Below are positions 50,692-61,402 of a DNA stretch of 64,000 nt, piece by piece. The stretch spans positions 15,292,325 through 15,356,324 of the forward strand of contig NC_133971.1 of the NCBI RefSeq assembly GCF_031877795.1, given 5' to 3'. How positions within the stretch are numbered: position 1 is the stretch's first letter; each line of letters starts with the position of its first letter. Source of the stretch: Strix aluco (Eukaryota > Chordata > Aves > Strigiformes > Strigidae). Made by a program: the position numbers and the translations under genes. Under the pieces are notes generated by a model. It saw only the letters and a list, made by a program, of their open reading frames with translations, ran no database searches and had not been told where the DNA came from.

Positions 50692-52500
50692 CTGAAGGAA
50701 AAAGAAAGGACAAACTTTACTAGCACAGCACATGAACCATTCAATCACGGGTATTCACATCGAGGTAAGCTTTATAACCTCCTGGTTCTGACTTTGAGTA
50801 CTTCTGAAGTAATGGGAATTTTACATAAGCACATTTCGGTTTATTAGTAAACTTTTAGAGCTTAATTTCCATTTTTACCAATGCATGCAGTGAAACTATA
50901 TGAAAAATTGTAGCAGAATTGTGAACAAATTAGAGTTGCTCATCAACTTCTTGGGGTTTTTTTGGTCATACTGTTATTTCAGATTAATTTAAGACTACAT
51001 AATTCTGTGGATGAGAAAATGTCCCCAGAAAAATAGCTTCGAACTTCTTTAACCATAAAACAAAAACATGCCATACACACAGTGCTTCTATGTGGGAAGC
51101 CTCATTTAACTGTATCCACACAGTGATGCTTCTCAGTTGAGGTTAATATGGTGATTTTTTGAACTAGATAGCATCATTAACTAATTGAAAAGTTTGCTGT
51201 ATCAGTATCTACTTCAAACATTTCTCCATTCTTCAAAATTGAAACACCAACAGAAAAATACAGTATCAAACTTGAAACCACAAAAAGAAGGTTGACTTTA
51301 AGAAAAATAAAACATTGAAATGGAAAAGATTCTTCCACAGAAAAAAAAGCAAAAAATTTCTGTAAATCATCAACCTTAAACTTTCCTCCACTGTTTCAGA
51401 TTGCTTTGATATCCCCTATGTCCAACTGGACTATACCACAGAACTCCAAAATCCAAACTGTAATTAGCATTTTCTGATGATCTGGCTCTCTTTCATACCC
51501 CATCCCCAAGCATCCTTAAAAGCACACTCCACATACTTCGATACTACAATACTTTTTTATTTTGTTGATCTCAATGTATCTATGAAAAAGAAAACCAGCA
51601 GATTCAAGAGCAAAAATAATGAAACAGGATCTTTCCTTACACTACAGTTCTAAAACAATGCTATTTTGCCTGCCTTACATATGTTTGGAGGTTAGCAGCA
51701 AAAAGCACTGATACAGAGAAGTGTCATTACCCAGCCACAGTACTGCCAGTCATAGCTCTCCGTCCTACCAGCTGGCTACTACAACCATGCTTTTAGTTAA
51801 CACAAGTTTGTTGGTTTTTTTTCCAGGGACAGGAATCAATTCACAATAGCTTTTCCTTGTAAAAGCTAAGTATTAAACCTCGAAGACTCAAATAAATGAT
51901 AATATACATAAAAGCTTCATGTAAAAGCTTATATACTTACAAGCATCAAAAAGAAAAATCAACTGTTACAGAATAAGGAGCTGACTTGGACAAATGAGCT
52001 TTTCAAATAATATCAGATATACAACTATATTCACTTGAATACATTGTTGACTCATTCTTCAAATTTTAGCCATAAATTTCCTTAATAAGTAGTAACTATA
52101 TATTAGAAATAACTAATGATACAAAATAATATGCAAACAGTATATTATTACTGTCCAAATTATTTTTATCTTCTCTAAGTTTTGCTTATGTCTTTATCTT
52201 AAATACAGAGAAAGCAGTATCTCCACACACAACCAAAATAGACAAGGTCATGTATAACAGTTCAAAGTGGCTTAACATTGAAGGATGAATTTTTAACCAG
52301 CCTAATAACAGAAGTACCTCACAGTCTTGGGGTAAATTTCTCTCACTTCTCCTAAAAAAGCAAAAATGCTTTTTTTGAGTGCTAAATATAGCAATTCCAG
52401 TGAACACAAGATTTTTCTGGAACACAGAGTGTATTGCAGTTGCTATATCAAATATGAGTGTTTGTCTTACAGACAATGCTACAGCAAACAGAATACTCAC
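50692..52500 (-). other. SCAMP1: SCAMP1 intron
   Basis: The intron runs from donor GTGAGT at 52500 to acceptor TTCAG at 50692. I see no recognised features inside. Confidence 0.9.
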
Positions 52501-52602
52501 CAGTTTCCCCATCTTTGAAATCCTGCAGCTTGAAGTACATGTACAGCAAACTGACAGATATATACAAAGAAGAACACAAAGAACCTGAATGAACTGTCAC
52601 TC
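52501..52602 (-). CDS. SCAMP1: SCAMP1 exon encoding transmembrane helix 3
   Basis: This 102-base exon (34 codon-equivalents, split codons at both ends) encodes [20 protein letters not shown] then [13 protein letters not shown]. It forms the third membrane helix and the start of the loop leading to helix 4. The acceptor is CCTCTTTCAG (52603) and the donor ACTG|GTGAGT (52500). The split Arg at the 5' end completes the conserved cytosolic segment begun in the previous exon, and the split Cys at the 3' end continues as CGW. Confidence 0.96.
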
Positions 52603-54322
52603 CTGAAAGAGGGGGGGAAAAAGATTAAAGCAGCCAGGAAATGAATGACTTTTTGCAAATACTGTAGTACCAATCTAAAAACTTTTTTCTGCATTAACTA
52701 GAGGAAAAGTGCTTTCATTTATTGACAGTGACTTGAAGTATCAGTAATTCTGTGGGTTTGTAGAGTGTTTATTTACAAGAGCTGCTCCTTCATCTTTAAT
52801 ATAGTATTTTTGCCATCTGTACCTCTAACAGAGGTGAGAATAGCAGCAAGATACTATTCCTTAGTGTTCTGTTCAGCACACAGCAGGGCCTCTTAGACTA
52901 AACATAGAAGTTTTGCTACAATGCATGAAGAACAGAATTCTACTCCACTTTCAGACTGAAGCTCACAATGCTGGCAGGATGGGAAGAAAATATTTTACTT
53001 GTAAAAGAAAATAAAATCTAATATGGAATTACTGAAACATAGTGAACATAGTGCAGACCAGAATACTGAAGTGGGTGTGGCTTAAAAGCAAAATATACAA
53101 AATAGGTTTACTGTTAAAATGACTAAAATGCCAGCCTGACAAAGACTGAAAGTAAAAATTTTTAAAAAATAAAATAAAAGAATGTACAGGCAAAATCTCA
53201 ATGAAGACCTCAACTTACTACTATCAAAACTAATGATCATATGATTTTCTTGTTACCAGAGTTCTCAAGAAAGTAGAAATCAGTTAAGTCACAGAATCAG
53301 ATTTTGCCCTTAATAACTCTTCCTGCAGAAGGGAGTTTGTTAATTCTGTTTATTTAACCAGTTCAGTTCAATAACTATTTCATTTTCTTCTGAGCAACTG
53401 ACCAAAAGTTGAATATGGAGGTAGTAATTCTCCTTTTCCAATCAATATTTACTAAGAAAAGCTATGGATTTACTAGAGAGCAAATGCAAATTAAACTACA
53501 TGATTCCTCAAAGATGTGTGGGTACAGAAATACCTCCTTGGTTAGCAAAAAGAAACATCTCATTTAGTCTACAGGTTACACTTAACTGCAATTTCTGGCC
53601 ATCAATCTTTCTCTACAAGAATCAGTATATTTTAAATGAGAATATCCTGAATCACTTCAATGTAAAAAACAAAACAAACAAACCAAGAAATGCTATAAAG
53701 GTACCAAATTTAGAATCTCTACATGCTGATTTTCACAAAAAAAAAAAAGTTCAATTTTGTATGCAAATCAACCGTTCTATTCTTAAACACAAAACTACCA
53801 AACCTCACACTTGTCTGCAAAGATTGCTAAAAGCTAGGAAAACCACTAGAGTTTGATTATAGACCTGCTCTACTCATTCTTAAGAATCTCAGTCTACTTC
53901 AATTACAGACACTGTAGGTCACTCGCCAATACGAGATTTTTAAGTGTAGAGCTTTATGAAGTTCATTAGGAAGCCAAAAATTTAAGACACTCTTAACTAT
54001 TAACCTACTGAAATTCTCGGTGTGAACGTATAGAGATTTAATAAGAATTTTCCTTAAAATTGTAGTCAGCCCAAAACAAAGTTAAATATTTCCTACAAAT
54101 ATTTTGTCAGTGGTAGAAGCTATAAATACTTCAAAGGATATTCCTAACTATTGCCATCTATGTTTCAAATACAACAACTAGATCAATGGCAAACATACTA
54201 ATTGTTTCTAATGAAAGCATATTGAAGGATTATCATAATAATAATAATAATCAAGCAAATTCTGGAATGTTAATGCATTTTGACAAGTTTTTAAATATCC
54301 TAAGTCAAGCTGAAGTTGTTAC
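52603..54322 (-). other. SCAMP1: SCAMP1 intron
   Basis: The intron runs from donor GTAACA at 54322 to acceptor TTTCAG at 52603. An (ATA)n tract at 54235-54251 is the only repeat seen. The open frame at 53464-53856 on the plus strand lies in this intron, is lysine- and threonine-rich and shows no domain. Confidence 0.9.
54235..54251. repeat. (ATA)n microsatellite
   Basis: Five to six ATA triplets in a SCAMP1 intron. Confidence 0.8.
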
Positions 54323-54482
54323 CTGAAAGCTCCATAAAGGGGTCTGTACCAGCAGACAAAAGAACAAGGTGTAAAAAGCAAGAACCAGAGAATACTCAAT
54401 CCAAAATCAACCCCTCGTGTAGCATCAACGTAAAACCAGGCCAAACATCCAAAGATATTAAGAAACAGTGTCACTGTATGGA
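54323..54482 (-). CDS. SCAMP1: SCAMP1 exon encoding helices 1-2 and the E-peptide
   Basis: This 160-base exon encodes [20 protein letters not shown] (end of helix 1), [20 protein letters not shown] (helix 2) and [12 protein letters not shown], with Arg completed in the next exon. [11 protein letters not shown] corresponds to the conserved SCAMP E-peptide, the cytosolic loop between helices 2 and 3. The equivalent SCAMP2 peptide is known to block exocytosis at a late step. The acceptor is TTGCTTCTACAG (54483). The donor TTCAG|GTAACA is somewhat weak at positions +5 and +6. Confidence 0.96.
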
Positions 54483-56214
54483 CTGTAGAAGCAAAAGCAA
54501 AATAGTCTTTATTAAGTTATGTTTATACAATAGATCATTACAACTTTTAAAGTAATACCTAAACTGAGCATTTTTAAACAAAACATCAGCATGCTAACAA
54601 TAAATCTCTCTCAACACCCTCAGCAATACACTGATTTTCATACAGTTTTCTAACTTTCAGGTAAACCCTGTATTCACAAGTGAAAGTACTGAACATGAAA
54701 ATTCAAGTGCTATCAGGTATATGATGAAGGAAAAAAATCCTGTCACAAAAATAAGACATCTTCAAACTTAAAATGATGAAAAAAGGTTTCCACAGCTGCA
54801 ATAATTGATGCTTTTTCTACAGTAAGAACTGGATACAGATATTTAACAGACAATTGAATATTTCTGGAGAGAAAGTTTATAAACTATATAAAACGCATCA
54901 TAAATTTAGCACTGTACACATTCTAGTTTGAAAATAAAAATTTCAAAAAAACCTCTTCCAACGAAAAGCTGTTTGTCTTCCACGTAATAAAGCAAAAAAA
55001 ACCCAACTCAGTAAAAATGTTTCTCAATAAAACAAGACCTGCAAGAAGCTGTTCTAGATGCTTTAAGACATATTGCATATTCAAGTATTTCTTATGACAT
55101 TGGTCTTACACATTTGCCTTTTTGGTGCTCAGTTCTTAGCTCATTACTAGCATTTTCTCAGTGGCAGACCTTGTTACAGGTTAACTATTGAGTTTCTACT
55201 GAAGAAAATGCATTGGCATTCCAACTTCAGAGGTTCTTTCAAACATATTTAGTTCTCAGAACAAGATACAGGAGTATTAAGAAACATTACAACTACTACC
55301 TTCATGCTATCTGGCACAGAAGTTAGTTCTGCCAGACTTAAAAGATGAACATGAATTTCTGTCTTTGTTCAGCAATAAACAATGATTCAGGAGTGATTTT
55401 ACTATCTTAGAAGACCATTTCTAATCTTGTGGACCAAGATAAAGTTGAGTATTTATAATTGAGAGCGCACAAGCTGCTCCTTGCAGCAATGATTTTTTAT
55501 TTAAGTTCAGCGACATATTTTAGTCATTCTACTGGAAGGCAAGGTTAAGAGAAGAACTGGAAAAATAATAAAGACTCTGAAAAAAAAATGCCCACATCAT
55601 TGCATGAAAGGCTGATGAAAATCAAAACATTTCCCTCAAACATATCATATTTTCCAGAGACACCAGAAACAGAAAACTCTGCACTTTTAAATAATAAGCA
55701 TTTAATGCACCTACATATCTTAGCACTGTTCAAAGAGGTCAGCAAAGCAACTGATTTCAGAATTTGTGTGTGTATGCCTCAAAGCACAACAAAGGATACA
55801 AATCCAAATTCCTGCCTTCCTTTGATAAATATGAGAAAGCTTACCATGCGGTATTCTTTGTTTTTCCACTTAATACTGGAAAACAGGGAGACCCCCTAGA
55901 TTACTAAAACATCCAGACTCTGGTGTGGTTTGAACTTTCCAAAATTACTATGTTTTCTGTAATTGCAATTACGATAACAAGTTTTAAAAGAATACCATCA
56001 GTGCAGAAGAGAGTTGAAACGAACACCCACTACTGATACTCATTAGCACAATAAAACCAGCCACAGAGGGGTCTGCTTCACTACTGTCACAGAGAATCTC
56101 TGCTGTAAAAATCAAGTATTAGCAAGCTACAGATGAAGAAGGACTGCACTGACAATTCTCCCTTTGCTCCACTCACCCTTCTCTCTGCCTGCTGCAAGGT
56201 ACAGAAAGGCATTT

Positions 56215-56252
56215 GTTCTTTGAGCCAACACCTTCATGTTGGCTCAAAGAAC
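56215..56252. repeat. Perfect inverted repeat, 16-bp arms, 6-base loop
   Basis: GTTCTTTGAGCCAACA (56215-56230) is followed by CCTTCA and the exact reverse complement (56237-56252). Both flanks fail to pair beyond the arms. A perfect stem of this length and loop is far beyond chance for 64 kb. Confidence 0.95.
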
Positions 56253-57156
56253 TTCGTTAAGTGACCTAGATAAGCTTTGCTGTTGTATGAACAGAGGTGT
56301 TTTTATGTTCAGGGTAATGGTTTTAAGTATCTTCTACGTACTTGCCTCTTCAGATTAAACCATGATACAAGTTATTAAAAGACAATGACCACCTAGGGAC
56401 TGAAATGACCAAAGGCTTTGGCAGAAGTCTGCAACATGCAATGTCTGTATGACAATAACTTCACAGCTATACCAATAAGGTACTCAGTGTGAATTGATCT
56501 AAGAATGTCTTCTCCTAGTTTAGCTGTGGAAGCAGTTGAGGTTAAAAAAAATAAAAGGGCATTCATGCCAGACTGAACAATGGGAAATTACACCAGTTTA
56601 ATAAATATTCAGACTCAACTTCATTCTTACTAGTGTAAACTTCCTTGTACAGAAGAATCCTACTTAGATATACCTTTTCTATCTGAATTAACTACACTTT
56701 ACAATCCATTAATTATAAATGGATTTATAGAAATCCAAGTTTGAAAGTAAACTGTAAATAAAGACAACAAGTTGCACTGATGCTATTTGGCATCTACCTT
56801 ATTGAGAGATGATTGTTTTGCAATCCCATTTGGGACTGTACGAAAACAGATTTTTGTAGTAAGTTTCATTTCAGTAGTGTTTTATTGACCGTATTCTCAG
56901 GAAACCGAAGTCCTCACCAGGACACATGACAAAAGAATGCGCTCTTCCCAGGAATCAGCTGGACTGTCACCCTCAAGGTGCCTCAAGGGGAATGGGATGC
57001 CTATGAAGCAGAGGGTTTTGAAGCCACAAGGCAACTGACAAGGGAGAACAAAGCTGCTGAAGCTTGATCACACATAACCTTGGAGCACAGTGTGGCTTCA
57101 AATGTAGTTTAGGATTTTCTTTCTTGACTGTTCTGCTCTTTTTGGAGAGGGGGCTG

Positions 57157-57182
57157 GTAAGGCATGTGCAAACATGCCTTAC
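57157..57182. repeat. Inverted repeat, 10-bp arms, 6-base loop
   Basis: GTAAGGCATG, loop TGCAAA, then CATGCCTTAC. It lies about 70 bases to the left of the ERV LTR start, in flanking intron DNA. Confidence 0.7.
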
Positions 57183-57253
57183 AAATGACAGAATTCTTTT
57201 CCATAGGAAAAAATGTATTATAAACCAGGCTTAGATCAGCACACAACATAACG

Positions 57254-58205
57254 TGTTGGGTTTGTGTGTGTGGCAAGGGTTTTGGTAGCAGGGGAGGGGG
57301 CTACAGAGATGGCCCCTGTGAAAAGCTTCTTGAAGCTCCCCCAGCTCCAAGCCTCTGGCCAAGGCTGAGCCAATTAGCAATGGTGGCTATGCCTCTGCAA
57401 TAACATATTTAAGAAAGGGAACCTGACAGGAGGAGTTGGAGTTGTGAGGGAGATACCTATGCAAACTGTGAGATCAGCTGAAGAAAGGAGAGGGGGTGGG
57501 GGAGGTTCGCCAGAGGAGAGACCCCCCTGCAGCCCGTGGTGAGAGGGCAGGCTGTGCCCTGCAGCCCATGGAGGTCACTGGTGGAGCAGATGCCCACCTG
57601 CAGCCCGGGGAGGACCCCACGCCAGAGCAGGCGGCTGCACCCAAAGAAGGCAGGGACTCTGAGGGAAGCCCACACTGGAGCAGTCTGTTGCTGGGAGGAC
57701 TGCAACACACGGGAGGGACCCATGCTGGAGCAGCTCAGGAAGAGCTGCAGCCTGTGGGAAGGACTCATGTTGGAGAAAGTTCCACACCACACTGGAGCAG
57801 GGGAAGGAATCCTCCTCCGGAGGAGGAAAAAGCAGTGGGTGATGAACTAACTGTAACCCCCATCCCTTGTCCCCATGCTCTGCTGCAGGGAAGGAGGTAG
57901 AGAAACTGGGAGCAAAGCTGAGCCCTGGAAGGGGTGGGGGGAAGGCGTTTTTAAGATGTGGTTATACTTCTCACTGTCCTGCTGTTTAATTGTTAAACTA
58001 AATGGAGGTGGTGGTGTTTAAATTAAATTTATGTTCTTTTTCTTCCCCTAAGGAGTCAGTCATTTGCCTGTGACCATAACGGGTGAGTCATCTCTCCTTG
58101 TCCTTACCTCGATTCCAGAGCCTTTTGTTCTATTTTCTCCTCCCCATCGCTGAGGGGGAAGGAGTGAGCGAGCAGCTGTGTGGTGCTCAGTTGCTCTCTG
58201 ACACA
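57254..58205 (+). mobile_element. Solo-type ERV LTR, plus strand, about 950 bp
   Basis: The sequence begins TGTTGGGTTTGTGTGTGTGG and carries the block order I associate with a common avian ERV LTR. It has GGCAAGGGTTTTGGTAGCAG, a CCAAT box (57370-57374), a TATTTAAG TATA-like box (57406-57413), about six degenerate 40-50-bp units built on GGAGCAG and CTGCAGCC, ATTAAA (about 58022), and CTCCTTGTCCTTACCTCGATT near the end. The 3' end is placed near the CACA at 58202-58205. Flanks TAACG and TAAGC are at best a diverged target duplication. No internal gag/pol is attached. It lies in a SCAMP1 intron, antisense to the gene. The open frame at 57496-57900 is a product of the GC-rich units, not a viral gene. 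Confidence 0.85.
57370..57413 (+). promoter_or_regulatory. LTR promoter: CCAAT and TATA-like boxes
   Basis: CCAAT (57370-57374) lies about 32 bases upstream of TATTTAAG (57406-57413), the usual U3 promoter spacing. Initiation would be near 57435-57440, giving transcripts antisense to SCAMP1. Activity is inferred, not shown. Confidence 0.55.
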
Positions 58206-58494
58206 TAAGCACATGCTATCAAAAATATGAAGGTGTTTTTTTTCTCTACACAGTACATTAGGATTTCAGGTAAAATACTGGACACAGTCCACACTGTAAA
58301 ATTCTTGATGCTACACACCAAAATATACATAATAATATGGAGTGAGCCAAGCAGCAACCAAACAGTCAGACCTCTAGAAAACATAACCTAGAAAGAAAGA
58401 CTGAATAACTATGCTAATTAAGCCAAAAGGAGATGACTAACGGGGATAAATGTGTTCTCCATAACAACAATGGACAGAAAATGGAAGATAAAAC

Positions 58495-58640
58495 ACAGGA
58501 AGGGAGAATTAAATTATATACTGGGAAACATCTTCTAATGATAAAAAACAGCAACACACTAGAACCGGCTTGGAGGGAGTTTATGAAGTGTCCATCCTTG
58601 GAGGTTCTCAGGAACAGGCAGAACAAACATCAACACAAAC
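58495..58640 (+). mobile_element. Eroded CR1 3' fragment
   Basis: Translation of the plus strand keeps the skeleton of the CR1 C-terminus and start of 3' UTR: GRIKLYTGKHLLM, then a gap, WREFMKCPSLEVL. This matches [10 protein letters not shown] and [13 protein letters not shown] in the younger copy at 0.9-1.9 kb. It is heavily diverged, so much older than the other CR1 copies in the window. Confidence 0.7.
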
Positions 58641-60791
58641 TGACATATGTTACTATTGATCGTACCCTCAGACAGAAGCATGGATGAGATGAAACTCTCC
58701 TGAACAGAAAAAATACCATAAAAGTTGACACTTCAGGTTTTTCTACCAGAATCTACAGTTTAAGTCACTGGCCTTTGAAAACTTTTAAAAGTCTTGTTCA
58801 TACAGAATGGAAACATTCACAACCTATATAAAGTAACAAACCCAAACACCACAAAACCTTTCCATGACATTAAGCAGCTCTTTGGTTTGTAACTTCAAGT
58901 AAGAAATATTCTTTGAAAATCAGTACTGCTCATTTTGTACATGTTATCAGCCTGTGGGAAAAAAGCTGAAAAACACAGGCTTTTGAGCCAAAAAAGTTAT
59001 AGTGTTAGATACAGGTCAAGAGACATGACATTTCACTAGTAACAACATAGAAACATCTAAAAAGTAGGGCTCAGTGCTAAAGAGCCAGGAAAACTGTCAT
59101 TCTATCTGCAAGCTACTAGCACAGCAGTGGTCATAAAACCAAGACAGAATAGAAAAGCTCCACTGGCAGCTAACAGAAACCATTGGTAATTGATTGCTGT
59201 TGTTCACAAAAACACGGGAGCAGGCAGGAAAAAAAAAAAAGGCTCTCTCCAGGGAAGAAAAAAAATTTTAAAATGTGCAAAGATAAAACCACATCAAGGA
59301 ATAAGAAAACTCTGACTTCTGACACAAATAGAGAAAAGACTGATGAAATTATGGAATAGGGATACAAACAAGACTTGTTTTCTCATGAAATAAAGAGAAT
59401 CTAGATCTGAAACAAGTAAAAAAATTTCCTCAGATACATAAAGACCAAGAATAAGGATATAAAAATTCCTACTAACCACAGAAACTCACAGAAAACTGGA
59501 ACTGAAAGCTTTGTTTCTTTTGGCCACTAAAAAGGCAGAGGAAAACTAACCTACTTTACAAAGTGCTGAGCACCCAGTACTAGATTTATCCAAATGTGAT
59601 TATGTTCACAGAACCCCTAGGCCTTACAAGAGCTATGAAGTTCTGCAAGAGGAAATACAATGTACGGTAGAGCAGCATGCAGAAACAGGCTGGTTTGCTA
59701 TGGTAATAAGTGCTTCCACTGAGGAAGCATAGCTGATCTAATGAAAAGTGAGCCAAACCATGTAAGTATGATCCTGGGAAAGAAGAGTCACAAGCACTGA
59801 TTCAACAGCCAGCCCTAAGGCCCAGAGTTCAGTATTCAATTATTTTTTTTTTTTTTAGTCTGAAATAGATTTTGTCTTTCTTTTCCTCTATTGTGCCCTT
59901 TTCCTTCCTTCCTGAGTAATCCCTAAATCGGAGAGTACTAGAGATAAAGAAGGGAAAGAGCAAGAGGGCTCAGTTAAAATCTCAGTCTACGTAGAAGAAA
60001 ATCTGTCATGTTAGTATAGAAGCACAACTCCTATATATTTTGAAATACTGTAACATTGCTGCTTCCTTTATTTATTGTTGTAAGAGAGAAAAAATAAACC
60101 AGTATTAATATTCCAATTCTCACTGCCCAACTTCATCTTGTGTTTGAAACATACAGCACTTTCAGAACTCAGTCCTGCAAATGGTCAGAATTAGTAAGTA
60201 TCCTAAAATTTTGGAGTACTTGATCTTAGATTGCGTATAAATCCTAAATGTCTGTCAGATTTATGAGAGTGACTAGTCACACATTCTACACTAGATTTAC
60301 TTGCTTATTTGAAGATTAATGACCCAGCAATGAATACAGAAAGCTGTGGATTGTGACGAAGTGGAATTCACTTGATTCAGTGCTGACTGCTCATTTTGTG
60401 TTTCAATTATGTGGTTCAATCACAGTAATAAAATTATCAGATTAACAGGTAAAATTATGGAGATTTGCTAACTAAATCTGAAGCCCTGAAAAAAACACAG
60501 AAAAGTTCTGAAATTCACATTCCCTTAGTATGCTAAAAATATGTTAAAGGCATCAAAGCACCTACATCTTTGGAATTTCCTCAGTCTCAGAGTAATTATT
60601 AGGCTCCCTTCACAATGGACAAGGCAGAAGAAACAAACGTTGTAGCAACTGTACATTTGGTTTATCCCACATTTCTCCAGTCAAAACACAGCACCCGAAT
60701 GAGGGCAAAATTAACCCCACAAAGATGGTATAGAGCATTCCTCGTGTACAAAGTATAGTTTTAACATGGACTGATTCTTCAGCTGGTTGAC

Positions 60792-60819
60792 TTTACTCTA
60801 TTTTTTTAAATAGAGTAAA
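60792..60819. repeat. Perfect inverted repeat, 12-bp arms, TTTT loop
   Basis: TTTACTCTATTT, TTTT, AAATAGAGTAAA. It is A+T-rich, in a SCAMP1 intron. Confidence 0.8.
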
Positions 60820-61273
60820 ATGATACTAAGTCTCCACTACAGACAAAAAACTATATAAAACTATGTATATTAAAGCAAATGGATATTCTACTTCTTAAAC
60901 TCGCAAGTCTATTAACACTGATTGTGAATTATATTTTTTAATATATAAGCTGATTTTAAAAAGAGTAAAATTATTTCTAAGTTAATGAATGGCCAAAGCT
61001 CATTTTACAACAACAGAGATACTTAAACCAGAAAAATAAAATATACTAGAACCAAACTGCCTAAGGATAATCCTCCTCCTTTTTTTCTGTGGAAGTTTCT
61101 ATTGCATAATTCAATACTTTTAAAATTGAAGCTAACAAAAAGATTTCACTGCAATGTTTGACTTCTGGATTTAAAACAACTTCTCATTACAGATGTTGCA
61201 AAAGCCAAAGTAGCAGGTATGCATCATCAAGCTGAATAGGCGCTTTGCTTTTTCTTTTAAAAAAAATACTTAC

Positions 61274-61402
61274 ACATCCACAAATAGTACATAATCTTTA
61301 CTGTCTTCTGGAACTCTACAGGAATGTCTACAGAAAAATCCTGGTAGAAACAAGGACCTACTGGAAAATTTTCAGGAAGAGGTGGCCAGTTATTTTTTCT
61401 AC
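61274..61402 (-). CDS. SCAMP1: SCAMP1 exon preceding and entering transmembrane helix 1
   Basis: This 129-base exon is the leftmost part of the SCAMP1 protein visible in the window. It encodes [36 protein letters not shown] and MYYLWM. It is the conserved amphipathic cytosolic segment before helix 1 and the first turns of that helix. The acceptor is TTCTGTTTTGCAG (61403), the donor GATGT|GTAAGT (61273). Gly is split with an upstream exon that is not in the window. From here to the stop the five exons give 223 residues. The human protein is 338, so about 115 N-terminal residues (NPF motifs, coiled coil) lie off the right edge. Confidence 0.96.

Larger units (their letters stand above)
54483..61273 (-). 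other. SCAMP1: SCAMP1 intron, 6.8 kb
   Basis: The intron is bounded by donor GTAAGT (61273) and acceptor CTACAG (54483). It contains a perfect hairpin (56215-56252), a shorter hairpin (57157-57182), a full-length plus-strand ERV LTR (about 57254-58205), an eroded CR1 tail (about 58495-58640) and a 12-bp hairpin (60792-60819). The remainder is A+T-rich and unclassified. Confidence 0.9.

Noticed and set aside
56215..56252. The 16-bp hairpin as a microRNA gene
   Set aside because: The stem is about half the length needed for Drosha/Dicer processing, and the flanks do not extend the pairing.
57496..57900. 134-codon and overlapping 104-111-codon open frames as a possible new gene
   Set aside because: They lie wholly within the ERV LTR and arise from its GC-rich tandem units. 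Open frames occur on both strands and there is no known domain.
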